Positions 8,542 to 17,526 of a stretch of DNA of 55,134 nt are shown piece by piece. Where the stretch lies: assembly GCA_023437365.1 (NCBI GenBank), contig JAEZGK010000050.1, forward strand, positions 1-55,134. Direction: 5' to 3'. The notes beneath the pieces were generated by a model that made no database searches, had not been told where the DNA came from, and worked only from the letters and a program-made list of their open reading frames with translations. The DNA comes from Bacillota bacterium (lineage in GTDB: Bacteria; Bacillota; Clostridia; Lachnospirales; Lachnospiraceae). A program made the translations under genes and the position numbers. The stretch's first letter is position 1. The number at the start of each line of letters is the position of its first letter.

Positions 8542-10074
8542 ATGATGAAGAAACATGACAAGGGTTTATCCGCAGGACATTTGGCAATGATGGCAATGGG
8601 GTCGGTCATCGGTGGTTCATTTTTTCTTGGGTCAGCAGTGGCAATCCAGGCAGCCGGCCCATCTGTAATTATTTCCTTTGCACTGGGTGGGTTACTTATT
8701 TACTTTATCTTATATGCTTTATCGGAGATGACGGTTGCCAATCCGGATTCCGGTTCCTTTTATACCTTTACGGCACAGGTTTTCGGACCCGGAGCAGGGT
8801 TTGTCATTGGATGGGTTTATTGGACCGGAATGGTGTTGGCAATGTCCAGTGAGGCAACCGCGATATCCATCCTGCTCAGAGAATGGATACCCAATCTTTC
8901 AATTCCGCTGGTAGGCAGCATAATCATTATTGCGGTAACCTTAGTTAACCTATTGGGAGCAGATCAGCTGAGCAAGCTGGAAAGCAGTCTTGCCTTTGTA
9001 AAGGTTTTTGCGGTAGCGGCATTTATTGTTATATCGCTGCTGTTGATTGCCGGGGTAATTAGTAGGACAGGGCCGATCGGACTTGGAGAGGTGGCGAAGG
9101 AACCTTGGATGCCCGGAGGAATCAGAAGCATCGCCGGCAGTATGCTGATCGTTATCTTTTCCTATGCAGGCTTTGAAATTATCGGACTTGCGGCTTCAGA
9201 AGCAGAGAATCCGAGTAAGACCGTACCGCGGGCAATCGCTTACACTGTAATCGGTTTAGTTGGATTATACATCCTTTATATAGTAGTCCTATTACCCTTG
9301 ATACCAACGGCTGAGTTATCGGAGCAGGTCAGTCCGATGGTGGCAGCCTTAAGCCGCTGGGGTATGGAATGGGCAGGCAGCGCTATTAATTTTGTTTTAG
9401 TGACAGCCATATTATCGGCTATGCTGGCTGCAATGTTCGGCTTGGGAAGAATGATTCGTTGCCTGGCTGACGAAGGGCACGCACCCAGGCAGCTAAAGGA
9501 AACATCGGACGTACCCTATCGCGGTATCGTTTTTTCGGGAGTCTCTATGCTGGTGGGTCTTGGAGCGGGGTTGTTCTTTCCGAGAGTCTATCTGTTTCTG
9601 ATCAGCTCCGGCGGGTTTGCCTCTCTTCTTACCTATGCAACCATTCTGGCAACACATATTCGATTTCGAAAACGCCATGGCTGCCCGCCGGAGGGAAAAT
9701 GCCAGATGCCCGGATATCCTTTTACCTCCTGGATTGCTCTGATTGGAACAATCGGTGTTATTGCCAGCATGCCCTTAATCGCCGGACAGCTGTCAGGTCT
9801 GATTGCCGGAATTGCCATGACAGTCATCTATGCATTAATTTATCTGGTGATGCGGCTTCCAGGGCGGGAGAAGGAAGCACCGGGCATGGAAAGACTCCAC
9901 AGACAGGGGTTAAATGCAGGATTTACGGCTGAGATGTCAGAGGAATTCACACGGAAAACAAAAAAGCAGGGAAAGGGTAAGAATTTGGATATGGGCTCCT
10001 GTGCGGAACAAGGGAAAGCTAAGAATAAGAAAGAAGAGTCGGATACGGATGATTTTGAGGATTTCTATGATTAG
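8542..10074 (+). CDS. APC-family amino acid permease
   Basis: This is a 510-residue protein with about 12 membrane segments. The first helix has the glycine-rich GSVIGGSFFLG pattern of the amino acid/polyamine/organocation superfamily. The GFEIIGLAASEAENPSKTVPRA stretch after helix 5 is the family's conserved loop. The last ~60 residues are hydrophilic, lysine- and acid-rich, and presumably cytoplasmic. It likely imports an amino acid across the cell membrane, but the substrate cannot be read from sequence. GGAGGCAGG lies before the start, where ATG is doubled (8542 or 8545). It is transcribed alone and ends at a terminator shared with the convergent CPBP gene. Confidence 0.88.
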   Translation: MMKKHDKGLSAGHLAMMAMGSVIGGSFFLGSAVAIQAAGPSVIISFALGGLLIYFILYALSEMTVANPDSGSFYTFTAQVFGPGAGFVIGWVYWTGMVLAMSSEATAISILLREWIPNLSIPLVGSIIIIAVTLVNLLGADQLSKLESSLAFVKVFAVAAFIVISLLLIAGVISRTGPIGLGEVAKEPWMPGGIRSIAGSMLIVIFSYAGFEIIGLAASEAENPSKTVPRAIAYTVIGLVGLYILYIVVLLPLIPTAELSEQVSPMVAALSRWGMEWAGSAINFVLVTAILSAMLAAMFGLGRMIRCLADEGHAPRQLKETSDVPYRGIVFSGVSMLVGLGAGLFFPRVYLFLISSGGFASLLTYATILATHIRFRKRHGCPPEGKCQMPGYPFTSWIALIGTIGVIASMPLIAGQLSGLIAGIAMTVIYALIYLVMRLPGREKEAPGMERLHRQGLNAGFTAEMSEEFTRKTKKQGKGKNLDMGSCAEQGKAKNKKEESDTDDFEDFYD

Positions 10075-10112
10075 CAACAATTGATTAAATTTTATATTCT
10101 GTAAATAAAAAG

Positions 10113-10167
10113 CCCTATCATGGAATGGAATGTTTCATAACACTTCAAACTCATGATAGGGTTCTTA
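10113..10167. terminator. Bidirectional terminator
   Basis: CCCTATCATG at 10113-10122 pairs with CATGATAGGG at 10152-10161. A-rich sequence lies on the left flank and T-rich on the right, so it can work on either strand between the convergent permease and CPBP genes. Confidence 0.75.
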
Positions 10168-10236
10168 TTATTCATATGCTAGAGTTCGGGAGCTTTTGCT
10201 CTGTATAAGATAATTCAGGTTTTTCTAAAATTATCT

Positions 10237-11265
10237 TCACGCTTCCTCCTGCTCTGTGCCTATCTGTTCTAAATTCTCAGGTACAGTGTCCTGTACTACA
10301 GCACCTGAAGCAGTGTCATAGAGCGGCTGCAAAGACTCTGCTGGCTGATCGACAGCCATAAAATCAAATTGGCTGTTCTTATAATAGAATTTGACGAACA
10401 GAATCCCAAGCAGGATAATAACTGTTACGAATAAACCACCTTCCGGCCCGAATGCTCCTCCGTTTAGGATAGAGTCCTTCGGGAATACCGTTGTCAGCAT
10501 ACCCTGTGTATCTGTTCCGCTCACTTTGAAGCCAAAGACATAACCCTGGAAATAATTCCAGGTGATGTGGTAGCCTATACACATCCAGATATTACCCGAG
10601 CGGATATAGATATAGGCAGTAAACACTCCAAATAAAGCAAGATTAATGTAAGGCAGGAGCCCGACGCTGGGATTTCCCGCGTGCAGCAGAGCAAAAATTA
10701 CAGCTGACACAATAATGATCACAGGCTTGCTTTTGGTCTGACGCAGGACGGACATCACATAACCGCGTCCAAAGATTTCTTCGGCAAAACCTACGCTGAT
10801 ATAAATGAAAACATATACCAGCTGGCTGGATACAAACCGAGGTGTCCAGGATTCTATCTGGGCCTGGCCTGTCAGTACCAGTGCTGCAAAAACAATAGTA
10901 ATGGATACAATTCCGATGACCAATCCGACAATGAATTCTAACGTATGGGACTTCAGTGACGGAAATCCCATATCGGACAATTTACGCTTCTGGATGAGCC
11001 TCCAGGCAATAATCGGTGTTATGATGAATATGATTTCCTGCAGAAGCATGGCAACAGTGTTGACAATCTGAATGATACTTTCTCCTCGTGCCGTATAAGT
11101 GATATCAGTCATACTTCTTACAATCATATCTCCTGAAGCTATCAGCATGGAACCTGCAATACCCCCTAGGATTGCACTAAAGATTGTTGTTGCTGCCAAC
11201 GTAATGGCCAGTACAATAGCTATCTTCCAACCAGAACGCACCTTTCCTTTTTTATTCTTAAACAT
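10237..11265 (-). CDS. CPBP-family intramembrane metalloprotease
   Basis: This 342-residue polytopic membrane protein carries the CPBP (CAAX protease/Abi) signature. It has the EExxxR motif at Glu162-Glu163-Arg167 (AEEIFGRGYV), His195 in FALLHAG, and His233/Asn237 in GYHITWNYF. About eight hydrophobic segments are visible. The family includes Rce1-type prenyl proteases and bacterial proteases acting in immunity or peptide maturation. The substrate here is unknown. It lies 25 bases downstream of the acyl-CoA dehydratase activase gene and is probably co-transcribed with it. GAGGGAG precedes the start. The C-terminal ~40 residues are acidic and hydrophilic. Confidence 0.9.
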   Translation of the reverse strand: MFKNKKGKVRSGWKIAIVLAITLAATTIFSAILGGIAGSMLIASGDMIVRSMTDITYTARGESIIQIVNTVAMLLQEIIFIITPIIAWRLIQKRKLSDMGFPSLKSHTLEFIVGLVIGIVSITIVFAALVLTGQAQIESWTPRFVSSQLVYVFIYISVGFAEEIFGRGYVMSVLRQTKSKPVIIIVSAVIFALLHAGNPSVGLLPYINLALFGVFTAYIYIRSGNIWMCIGYHITWNYFQGYVFGFKVSGTDTQGMLTTVFPKDSILNGGAFGPEGGLFVTVIILLGILFVKFYYKNSQFDFMAVDQPAESLQPLYDTASGAVVQDTVPENLEQIGTEQEEA

Positions 11266-11290
11266 ATTCGCTCCCTCTTTTCCTTATGTT

Positions 11291-14200
11291 TTATTTATTC
11301 ATATTTTTAACAGCTGTAGATAACATCAGCTTAATACGATTCAACTGATTCACCTCACTGGCACCGGGATCATAATCCACGGCAACAATATTCGCTTCGG
11401 GATGCTGACGCCTCAGCTCCTTGATTACTCCCTTTCCTACGATATGATTCGGCAGACAGGCAAAGGGCTGGGTACATACTATGTTTTTCACGCCGGAATG
11501 AATTAGCTCAAGCATCTCACCTGTTAAAAACCACCCCTCACCGGTCTGGTTACCGATAGATACGACAGGCTCTGCCAAAGCAGCCAGCTTTTTAATGTGT
11601 ACCGGAGGTGTAAAGCGTTTGCTTTTTGCCAGTGCATGCTTTGCAGTACCGCGAACCTGTTCCAGAGCCCAGATAACGAGATTGCTGATCCTGGCACTGG
11701 ATTTCTTCTTACCAAGGAATCTTGCTTTAAAATTAGAATTATACGCACAGTATTGCAGGAAATCGAGAAGATCCGGTACCACTGCTTCCGCACCTTCTGC
11801 CTCCAATAGCTCGACCAGGTAGTTGTTGGCAGAGGGAAGGAATTTAACCAGGATTTCACCTACCACTCCGACACGCGGCTTTTTCACTGTTTCATCCAGT
11901 TCAAGATGATCGAAATCGCGGATGATTCCGCGGAGGTTACGTTTATATTCGAACCAGCTTCCACCATTTTTTATGCTGTCGATACAGATTTTCAGCCATT
12001 TTTGGTGGAGTGCATTGGCCGAACCCGGAATTACTTCATAAGGTCTGGTACGATAAAGCACACGCATGAAGACATCACCGTAGACAAGTGACTGCATAGC
12101 AGTAATCAGCAGCTTTGGTGTGATTTTAAGACCGGGATTTTTCTCTAGCCCTGAAGCGCTCAGGGAGATAACAGGGATCTGTGACATTCCTGCTTTCTGA
12201 AGTGCCCTGCGGATAAAACCGATATAATTGGTGGCACGACATCCTCCTCCGGTCTGAGTAATCATGACGGCTACCTTGTTTAGATCATATTTACCCGATA
12301 ATAGGGCATCCATAATCTGACCAACCACCATCAGGGAAGGGAAACAAGCATCATTATTAACGTATTGCAGACCAACATCCACAGCACGACGGTTATCATT
12401 CGGCAGAACATCTACCTTGTACCCTCCACTGCGAAGTGCCGGTTCAAGTAAATCAAAATGAATCGGAGACATTTGCGGTGCAAGGATGGTATAGGTCTCC
12501 TTCATCTCCTCCGTAAAGATGACTCTGTGATGTGCGGAGGACTGGATATGAGGAGTGATATGCTTTACTTCACGCTCCTTGACTGCGGAGAGCAGGGAAC
12601 GAATTCTGATTCTGGCAGCACCAAGATTATTCACTTCATCAATTTTAAGTACAGTGTATATCTTACCTGACTGAGTAAGGATATCATTTACCTGATCGGT
12701 GGTTACTGCATCCAGACCACAGCCAAATGAGTTAAGCTGAATGAGCTCGAGGTTAGGCTGGGTACGAACATAGGAGGCAGCAGCATATAATCGGGAATGA
12801 TACATCCATTGGTCAATTACGATGGTAGGACGATCAATTTCTCCCAGATGGGAAATGGAATCCTCAGTCAGAACAGCAACTCCATAGGAATTAATCAATT
12901 CCGGAATGCCATGATGAATCTCCGGATCGATATGATAAGGGCGACCTGCAAGAACGATGCCCTTCCGGCCGGAAGCCCTTAAGTATGCCATGGTTTCCTC
13001 GCCCTTCCTGCGCATATCCTCTCTGGCAGCAGCCAGTTCTGCCCATGCAGCAGCAGAGGCTTCCTTGATTTCCGCAGCAGAGATACCCTTTGCAGTGAAA
13101 TGCTCCACGAGCCGATCCGTCAGGATTTCCTCACTTTCAAAGGATAAGAAAGGATTATCAAATTGGAGGGAGGGATTCTTCAACTCCTCTACATTGTTCT
13201 TTATGTTCTCCGGATAGGAGGTTACAATAGGGCAGTTATAATGATTGTTTGAACCCTCTACTTCATTTCGCTCATACGGTATGCTGGGATAGAATATATA
13301 ACTGATGCCCTGATCAATAAGCCATTTGATATGACCATGTACCAGCTTCGCCGGATAACATTCGGATTCGCTCGGAATGGACTCAATACCCAGCTCATAG
13401 ATCTTACGGTTGGAGGTAGGAGAAAGTTCAATCTGATAACCCAGTCTGGTGAAAAAGGTATGCCAGAAGGGATAATTCTCGTATAAGTTCAATACTCTGG
13501 GGATACCGACCACGCCGCGTTTCGCTTCCTCTTTTGCTAGAACAGGATAAGAGAAGTAACGTTCCAGTTTATAATCAAAAAGGTTAGGGATGTTCTCTAC
13601 ATTCTTTTCTTTTCCAAGGCCGCGTTCACAGCGGTTACCGGTTATATACTGTCTGCCTCCGGTAAATTTGTTAATGGTCAGAAGACAGCTATTGGTACAA
13701 CGTTTACAACGGGCAAGTGCAGTCTCAAATTTGAGATCATTAATCTCATCGATGGAGAGCATAGAGCTTGCTTCACCCTCGTAATGCTCCCTTGCAATCA
13801 AGGCAGCGCCGAAGGCGCCCATAATTCCGGCGATATCCGGTCTGACTGCCGTACAGCCGGAGATGGTCTCAAAGCTTCGAAGAACGGCATCGTTATAGAA
13901 GGTTCCACCCTGCACAACCATCTTTGCACCGAGATCCTTGGGATTCGTAATCTTAATTACTTTATATAAAGCGTTCTTTATGACGGAGTAAGCAAGACCC
14001 GCAGAGATATCTGCTACGGTTGCCCCTTCCTTCTGTGCCTGCTTTACCTTGGAGTTCATGAACACGGTACATCTGGTTCCCAGATCAATCGGATTCTGGG
14101 CAAATAAAGCGACCTTGGCAAAATCCTCAACTTCATAATTCAGAGATTTTGCAAAGGTTTCAATAAATGAACCACAACCGGAGGAACAGGCCTCATTCAA

Positions 14201-15517
14201 TAGGACGTTATCAACTGTATGGTTTCTGATCTTAATGCATTTCATATCCTGGCCGCCGATGTCAAGAATACAGTCTACCTCAGGTTCAAAAAAGGCAGCA
14301 GCATGATAATGGGCTACCGTCTCAACCTCGCCCTCATCCAACATCAGAGCCGCTTTGATTAATGCCTCACCATATCCGGTGGAGCAGGAGCGAACAATTT
14401 TAGCTTTTGCAGGAAGGAGCTCATAGATTTCCTTCATAGAACGGATGGTAGTCTTTAATGGGCTGCCATTATTATTACTATAGAAGGAATAGAGCAGCGA
14501 ACCATCCTCGCCAACGAGTGCTACCTTTGTGGTAGTAGAGCCCGCATCGATTCCCAGATAGCAATTGCCTTCGTAATCCGCAAGGCTTGCCTTTTTCACG
14601 GTATGTATGGAATGTCTGGTCTTAAACTCCTCATATTCCGCCTCATCCGCAAAGAGAGGTGTCATACGATTCACTTCGAAGTCCATGGTGATACCCTGGG
14701 ACAACAGCTTATATAAAGAGTTTAAATCCTTACTGGCATTTGTTTTATAATTCATCGCTGCACCGATTGCGGCAAAAAGATGAGAATGCTCCGGAGCGAT
14801 GACCTGTTCCTCTGTCAGATTCAAGGTTCGAATGAAAGCATTCTTCAGCTCTCCAAGGAAATGGAGGGGACCTCCGAGAAATGCAACATTCCCACGTATT
14901 GGCTTACCACAGGCAAGACCGCTGATGGTCTGATTTACCACTGCCTGGAAGATGGAGGCGGATAAATCAGGCTTGGTGGCGCCCTCGTTGATCAAGGGCT
15001 GTATATCTGATTTTGCGAATACACCGCATCTGGCAGCAATCGGATAAATTGCCTGATAACTCTTGGCATATTCGTTTAAGCCGGAGGCGTCCGTTTTTAA
15101 CAGGCTTGCCATCTGATCAATGAAGGAACCTGTACCGCCGGCACAGATGCCGTTCATACGCTGCTCGATGCCGTTGGTGAAATAGATGATTTTTGCATCC
15201 TCACCACCCAATTCAATAGCAACATCGGTCTGAGGAGCATAGTCCTGCAGTGAGGTAGAGACGGCTACTACTTCCTGAATGAATGGGATATCCAGATGTT
15301 TGGATATGGTTAATCCGCCGGAGCCGGTAATGACCGGATAAACCGAAATATTACCTAGAGAATTCTGAGCTTTCATTACAAGGCTTGCCAGAGTTTCCTG
15401 GATATTTGCGTAGTGACGCTCATAGTCTGAAAAAATGATTTCCCCTGCATCATTTATGACTACGATTTTAACTGTAGTAGAACCGATATCTATCCCTAAT
15501 TTGTTACTTATACTCAT
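11291..15517 (-). CDS. 2-hydroxyacyl-CoA dehydratase activase, fused double-ATPase form
   Basis: This 1408-residue protein belongs to the BadF/BadG/BcrA/BcrD ATPase family with a DUF2229 region. Two activase domains occur in tandem. The first (residues ~5-255) has GIDIGSTTVK, Cys125 in CAGGTGSF and Cys164. The second (~320-575) has GIDAGSTTTK, Cys444/Cys448 in EACSSGCGS and Cys483. A DUF2229-like part follows with EYENYPFWHTFF-like and PSESECYPAKLVHGH segments, then a long dehydratase-subunit-like C-terminal region. Activases of this type hydrolyse ATP to inject an electron via a bridging [4Fe-4S] cluster into radical dehydratases. Many anaerobes carry this large stand-alone form, whose true substrate is uncertain. 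A GAGGAG site precedes the ATG, and a sigma-A promoter lies upstream. Confidence 0.92.
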   Translation of the reverse strand: MSISNKLGIDIGSTTVKIVVINDAGEIIFSDYERHYANIQETLASLVMKAQNSLGNISVYPVITGSGGLTISKHLDIPFIQEVVAVSTSLQDYAPQTDVAIELGGEDAKIIYFTNGIEQRMNGICAGGTGSFIDQMASLLKTDASGLNEYAKSYQAIYPIAARCGVFAKSDIQPLINEGATKPDLSASIFQAVVNQTISGLACGKPIRGNVAFLGGPLHFLGELKNAFIRTLNLTEEQVIAPEHSHLFAAIGAAMNYKTNASKDLNSLYKLLSQGITMDFEVNRMTPLFADEAEYEEFKTRHSIHTVKKASLADYEGNCYLGIDAGSTTTKVALVGEDGSLLYSFYSNNNGSPLKTTIRSMKEIYELLPAKAKIVRSCSTGYGEALIKAALMLDEGEVETVAHYHAAAFFEPEVDCILDIGGQDMKCIKIRNHTVDNVLLNEACSSGCGSFIETFAKSLNYEVEDFAKVALFAQNPIDLGTRCTVFMNSKVKQAQKEGATVADISAGLAYSVIKNALYKVIKITNPKDLGAKMVVQGGTFYNDAVLRSFETISGCTAVRPDIAGIMGAFGAALIAREHYEGEASSMLSIDEINDLKFETALARCKRCTNSCLLTINKFTGGRQYITGNRCERGLGKEKNVENIPNLFDYKLERYFSYPVLAKEEAKRGVVGIPRVLNLYENYPFWHTFFTRLGYQIELSPTSNRKIYELGIESIPSESECYPAKLVHGHIKWLIDQGISYIFYPSIPYERNEVEGSNNHYNCPIVTSYPENIKNNVEELKNPSLQFDNPFLSFESEEILTDRLVEHFTAKGISAAEIKEASAAAWAELAAAREDMRRKGEETMAYLRASGRKGIVLAGRPYHIDPEIHHGIPELINSYGVAVLTEDSISHLGEIDRPTIVIDQWMYHSRLYAAASYVRTQPNLELIQLNSFGCGLDAVTTDQVNDILTQSGKIYTVLKIDEVNNLGAARIRIRSLLSAVKEREVKHITPHIQSSAHHRVIFTEEMKETYTILAPQMSPIHFDLLEPALRSGGYKVDVLPNDNRRAVDVGLQYVNNDACFPSLMVVGQIMDALLSGKYDLNKVAVMITQTGGGCRATNYIGFIRRALQKAGMSQIPVISLSASGLEKNPGLKITPKLLITAMQSLVYGDVFMRVLYRTRPYEVIPGSANALHQKWLKICIDSIKNGGSWFEYKRNLRGIIRDFDHLELDETVKKPRVGVVGEILVKFLPSANNYLVELLEAEGAEAVVPDLLDFLQYCAYNSNFKARFLGKKKSSARISNLVIWALEQVRGTAKHALAKSKRFTPPVHIKKLAALAEPVVSIGNQTGEGWFLTGEMLELIHSGVKNIVCTQPFACLPNHIVGKGVIKELRRQHPEANIVAVDYDPGASEVNQLNRIKLMLSTAVKNMNK

Positions 15518-15575
15518 GCTTCTTATCTCCTCACACGAAACCGCAAAAATGGTACCCCAAAAATTAGCTTTCTAT

Positions 15576-15604
15576 ATTATACGATACATAATTTTAAAGT
15601 TCAA
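15576..15604 (-). promoter_or_regulatory. Promoter of the activase-CPBP operon
   Basis: On the minus strand TTGAAC and TATAAT are spaced by exactly 17 bases. They lie about 60 bases upstream of the activase start codon. Confidence 0.7.
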
Positions 15605-15698
15605 CAACTTAATTTTTATAAAATGACCTTCTGAACCATTTTAATATGAAAGAATATATTTATAATGAAGTTATTGTTATACCGGAAGGAGTACGGTT

Positions 15699-16046
15699 AT
15701 GTACTGTATCGATTACGTAATTCAGAAAGGGGATAGCCTCTATAGCATCAGCAGGAATTATGGAGTAAGTGTGAATTCATTGATAGCTGCTAATCCTATG
15801 GTCAATGTATACAATTTAATGGCTGGAGAGATACTATGTGTTCCGGTTAGTGTGCCAAGCAACCAATTTACCAACTACACTACCTATCTTGTTCAGAACG
15901 GAGATACTCTGGGCAGCGTTATGAATAGTAGAGGAATCAATCTGGCAGATTTAATGCAGCAAAATAATCCCAACGAAATTTACCTGATGCCGGGAACAAC
16001 TGTGACAGTTCCGGTCACGGATGAAGAGCAGCTTCCAATGCAGTAG
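15699..16046 (+). CDS. Small protein with two LysM domains
   Basis: This 115-residue protein is nearly all LysM. One domain covers residues ~3-48 (YVIQKGDSLYSISRNYGVS) and the second ~53-101 (YLVQNGDTLGSVMNSRGI). LysM domains bind N-acetylglucosamine in peptidoglycan or spore cortex. There is no signal peptide or transmembrane segment, which fits a spore-coat or cortex-associated protein made in the mother cell (SafA-like) better than a secreted hydrolase. That role is an inference. GGAAGGAG precedes the ATG. A strong terminator follows. Confidence 0.9.
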   Translation: MYCIDYVIQKGDSLYSISRNYGVSVNSLIAANPMVNVYNLMAGEILCVPVSVPSNQFTNYTTYLVQNGDTLGSVMNSRGINLADLMQQNNPNEIYLMPGTTVTVPVTDEEQLPMQ

Positions 16047-16069
16047 TGATATGCTACGGACAAGACAGC

Positions 16070-16102
16070 ATAAGCCGGATGGAAATCCGGCTTATTTTAT
16101 TT
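16070..16102 (+). terminator. Intrinsic terminator after the LysM gene
   Basis: ATAAGCCGGAT and ATCCGGCTTAT form an 11-pair stem with a GGAA loop, followed by TTTATTT. Confidence 0.85.
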
Positions 16103-16157
16103 GAATTCCGCTTGGGCATTTGTAATATTCATTTATTATATTCAAATGTGTTTTAGT

Positions 16158-16186
16158 TTGACAAAGGTTTCATAAAAACATATAAT
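16158..16186 (+). promoter_or_regulatory. Consensus sigma-A promoter of corA
   Basis: Perfect TTGACA and perfect TATAAT with a 17-base spacer. The start site would be near 16193, about 268 bases before the corA start codon. Confidence 0.88.
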
Positions 16187-16192
16187 GGTTTT

Positions 16193-16460
16193 GGATTCAA
16201 ACACGATACTTATCAGTATGCATTGAAACGTATCATTAGTATGAGAAAAAGGATGTGGTAAGGATGGAAGCCGGCCCCGGTAGTAGTCATAATCGGAGGA
16301 AACAAAACAACATAATAAGGGTACTGCGTATAGCAGCTGCAAATACAGTTGCCTATAAGCAGCAGGTTGTATTATGAATCCGCTTATCGGGTGCGTTTAG
16401 CCTCTAAGCCAGACATAAGTTCAATTCCGCTGCTTAATACGCGGTGGAAAGGAGCATACT
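16193..16460 (+). promoter_or_regulatory. Long structured untranslated leader of corA (candidate riboswitch)
   Basis: No credible open reading frame occupies this stretch between the promoter and corA. Pairing elements are visible. TATAGCAGCTG can pair with CAGTTGCCTATA around 16330-16358. AAGCAGC at ~16358-16364 pairs perfectly with GCTGCTT at ~16430-16436 and closes a ~79-base domain just before the ribosome binding site. A GGAAGCC...GGTAGTAG segment precedes these. I could not match it to the M-box, yybP-ykoY, NiCo or ydaO consensus by eye. Position upstream of a divalent-cation transporter suggests metal-responsive control. Confidence 0.5.
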
Positions 16461-17396
16461 ATGATCGATATTTTTAGAACAACAGAGGGTGCATTACAGC
16501 GATTGACAGAGATCACAGAAGGGTGCTGGGTAGCAATGACCAATCCCTCTGCGACAGAACTGATGGAGATTGCAGAGGCTACAGGAATTGAGGTTGATCA
16601 TCTCAGAGCCCCTTTGGATGAAGAGGAACGGGCTAGAATTGAAGTGGAGGATAAATACACTGTCATACTGGTTGACATTCCCTTCCTAGAGAAAACAAAC
16701 GATAAGGACCGTTATGTGACGATACCGCTCGGTATTATCGTAGCGGCGGATTATCTTGTAACGGTTTGCCTGGAGGAAACTCCCATCTTAAAATGCTTTA
16801 TTGACGGAAGAGTCAGAGACTTCTATACCTACAAAAAGACTCGTTTTATACTTCAGGTTCTGTATAAGAATGCATCCACCTTTCTTCAGCATCTGAGAAC
16901 CATAGACCGCAAGAGCGAAGAGATTGAGCGCAAACTGCATATTTCAACACAGAATCGGGAACTGATAGATCTGCTTGAATTGGAGAAGAGCCTGGTTTAC
17001 TTTACCACCTCCCTCCGTTCCAACGAAGTAGTATTTGAAAAAATGTTAAAGCTGGAGACAATTAAACATTATCCGGAGGATGAAGATCTTCTGGAGGATC
17101 TGATTATCGAGAATAAGCAGGCGATCGAGATGGCGAATATCTATAACGGCATTTTGACAGGCATTATGGGGACATTTGCATCTATCATCTCCAATAATCA
17201 GAATCTTGTTATGAAGTTGCTTGCTGCGATTACAATCGTGCTATCCATTCCTACCATGATCGCTAGTTTTTATGGTATGAATTTTGCGAATATTCCGGGA
17301 AAGGACAATCCCTTTGGGTTTTACTTTATTGTTCTGGCAGCATTGATCCTGGCTTCCATCGTTGTATTTGTATTCCGAAGGAAGAAGGTGTTCTAG
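16461..17396 (+). CDS. corA: CorA-type magnesium/divalent cation transporter
   Basis: This is a 311-residue CorA-family channel. A large cytoplasmic N-terminal domain with long helices (residues ~1-245) is followed by two C-terminal membrane segments. The signature GMN motif is at Gly272-Met273-Asn274 (FYGMNF), and the loop after it is short. The C-terminus ends in the basic RRKKVF. The protein forms a homopentamer that admits Mg2+, or Co2+/Ni2+, across the cytoplasmic membrane. GGAAAGGAG precedes the ATG. The long leader and consensus promoter imply regulated, strong transcription. Confidence 0.94.
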   Translation: MIDIFRTTEGALQRLTEITEGCWVAMTNPSATELMEIAEATGIEVDHLRAPLDEEERARIEVEDKYTVILVDIPFLEKTNDKDRYVTIPLGIIVAADYLVTVCLEETPILKCFIDGRVRDFYTYKKTRFILQVLYKNASTFLQHLRTIDRKSEEIERKLHISTQNRELIDLLELEKSLVYFTTSLRSNEVVFEKMLKLETIKHYPEDEDLLEDLIIENKQAIEMANIYNGILTGIMGTFASIISNNQNLVMKLLAAITIVLSIPTMIASFYGMNFANIPGKDNPFGFYFIVLAALILASIVVFVFRRKKVF

Positions 17397-17526
17397 GCTT
17401 TTGGTTGAAGGATACAGAGGTGTAATGTGAGATAGTAATATTTTTCACAAGGAATAGATTACAATTCACTTGTAAATATTGTGCTTGCTCCGACATTTAC
17501 ATGTGTTAGTAAGAATGGAGATTGAT

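Noticed and set aside
16142..16342. A minus-strand 66-codon frame across the corA promoter and leader.
   Set aside because: It opposes a perfect consensus promoter and lacks a ribosome binding site or recognisable product.
16358..16436. A tRNA-like shape in the corA leader (AAGCAGC ... GCTGCTT with TTCAATTC inside).
   Set aside because: The 7-base ends pair and a T-loop-like string exists, but the T-stem does not pair, the distances are wrong and no anticodon arm can be drawn. It is treated as part of the leader fold.
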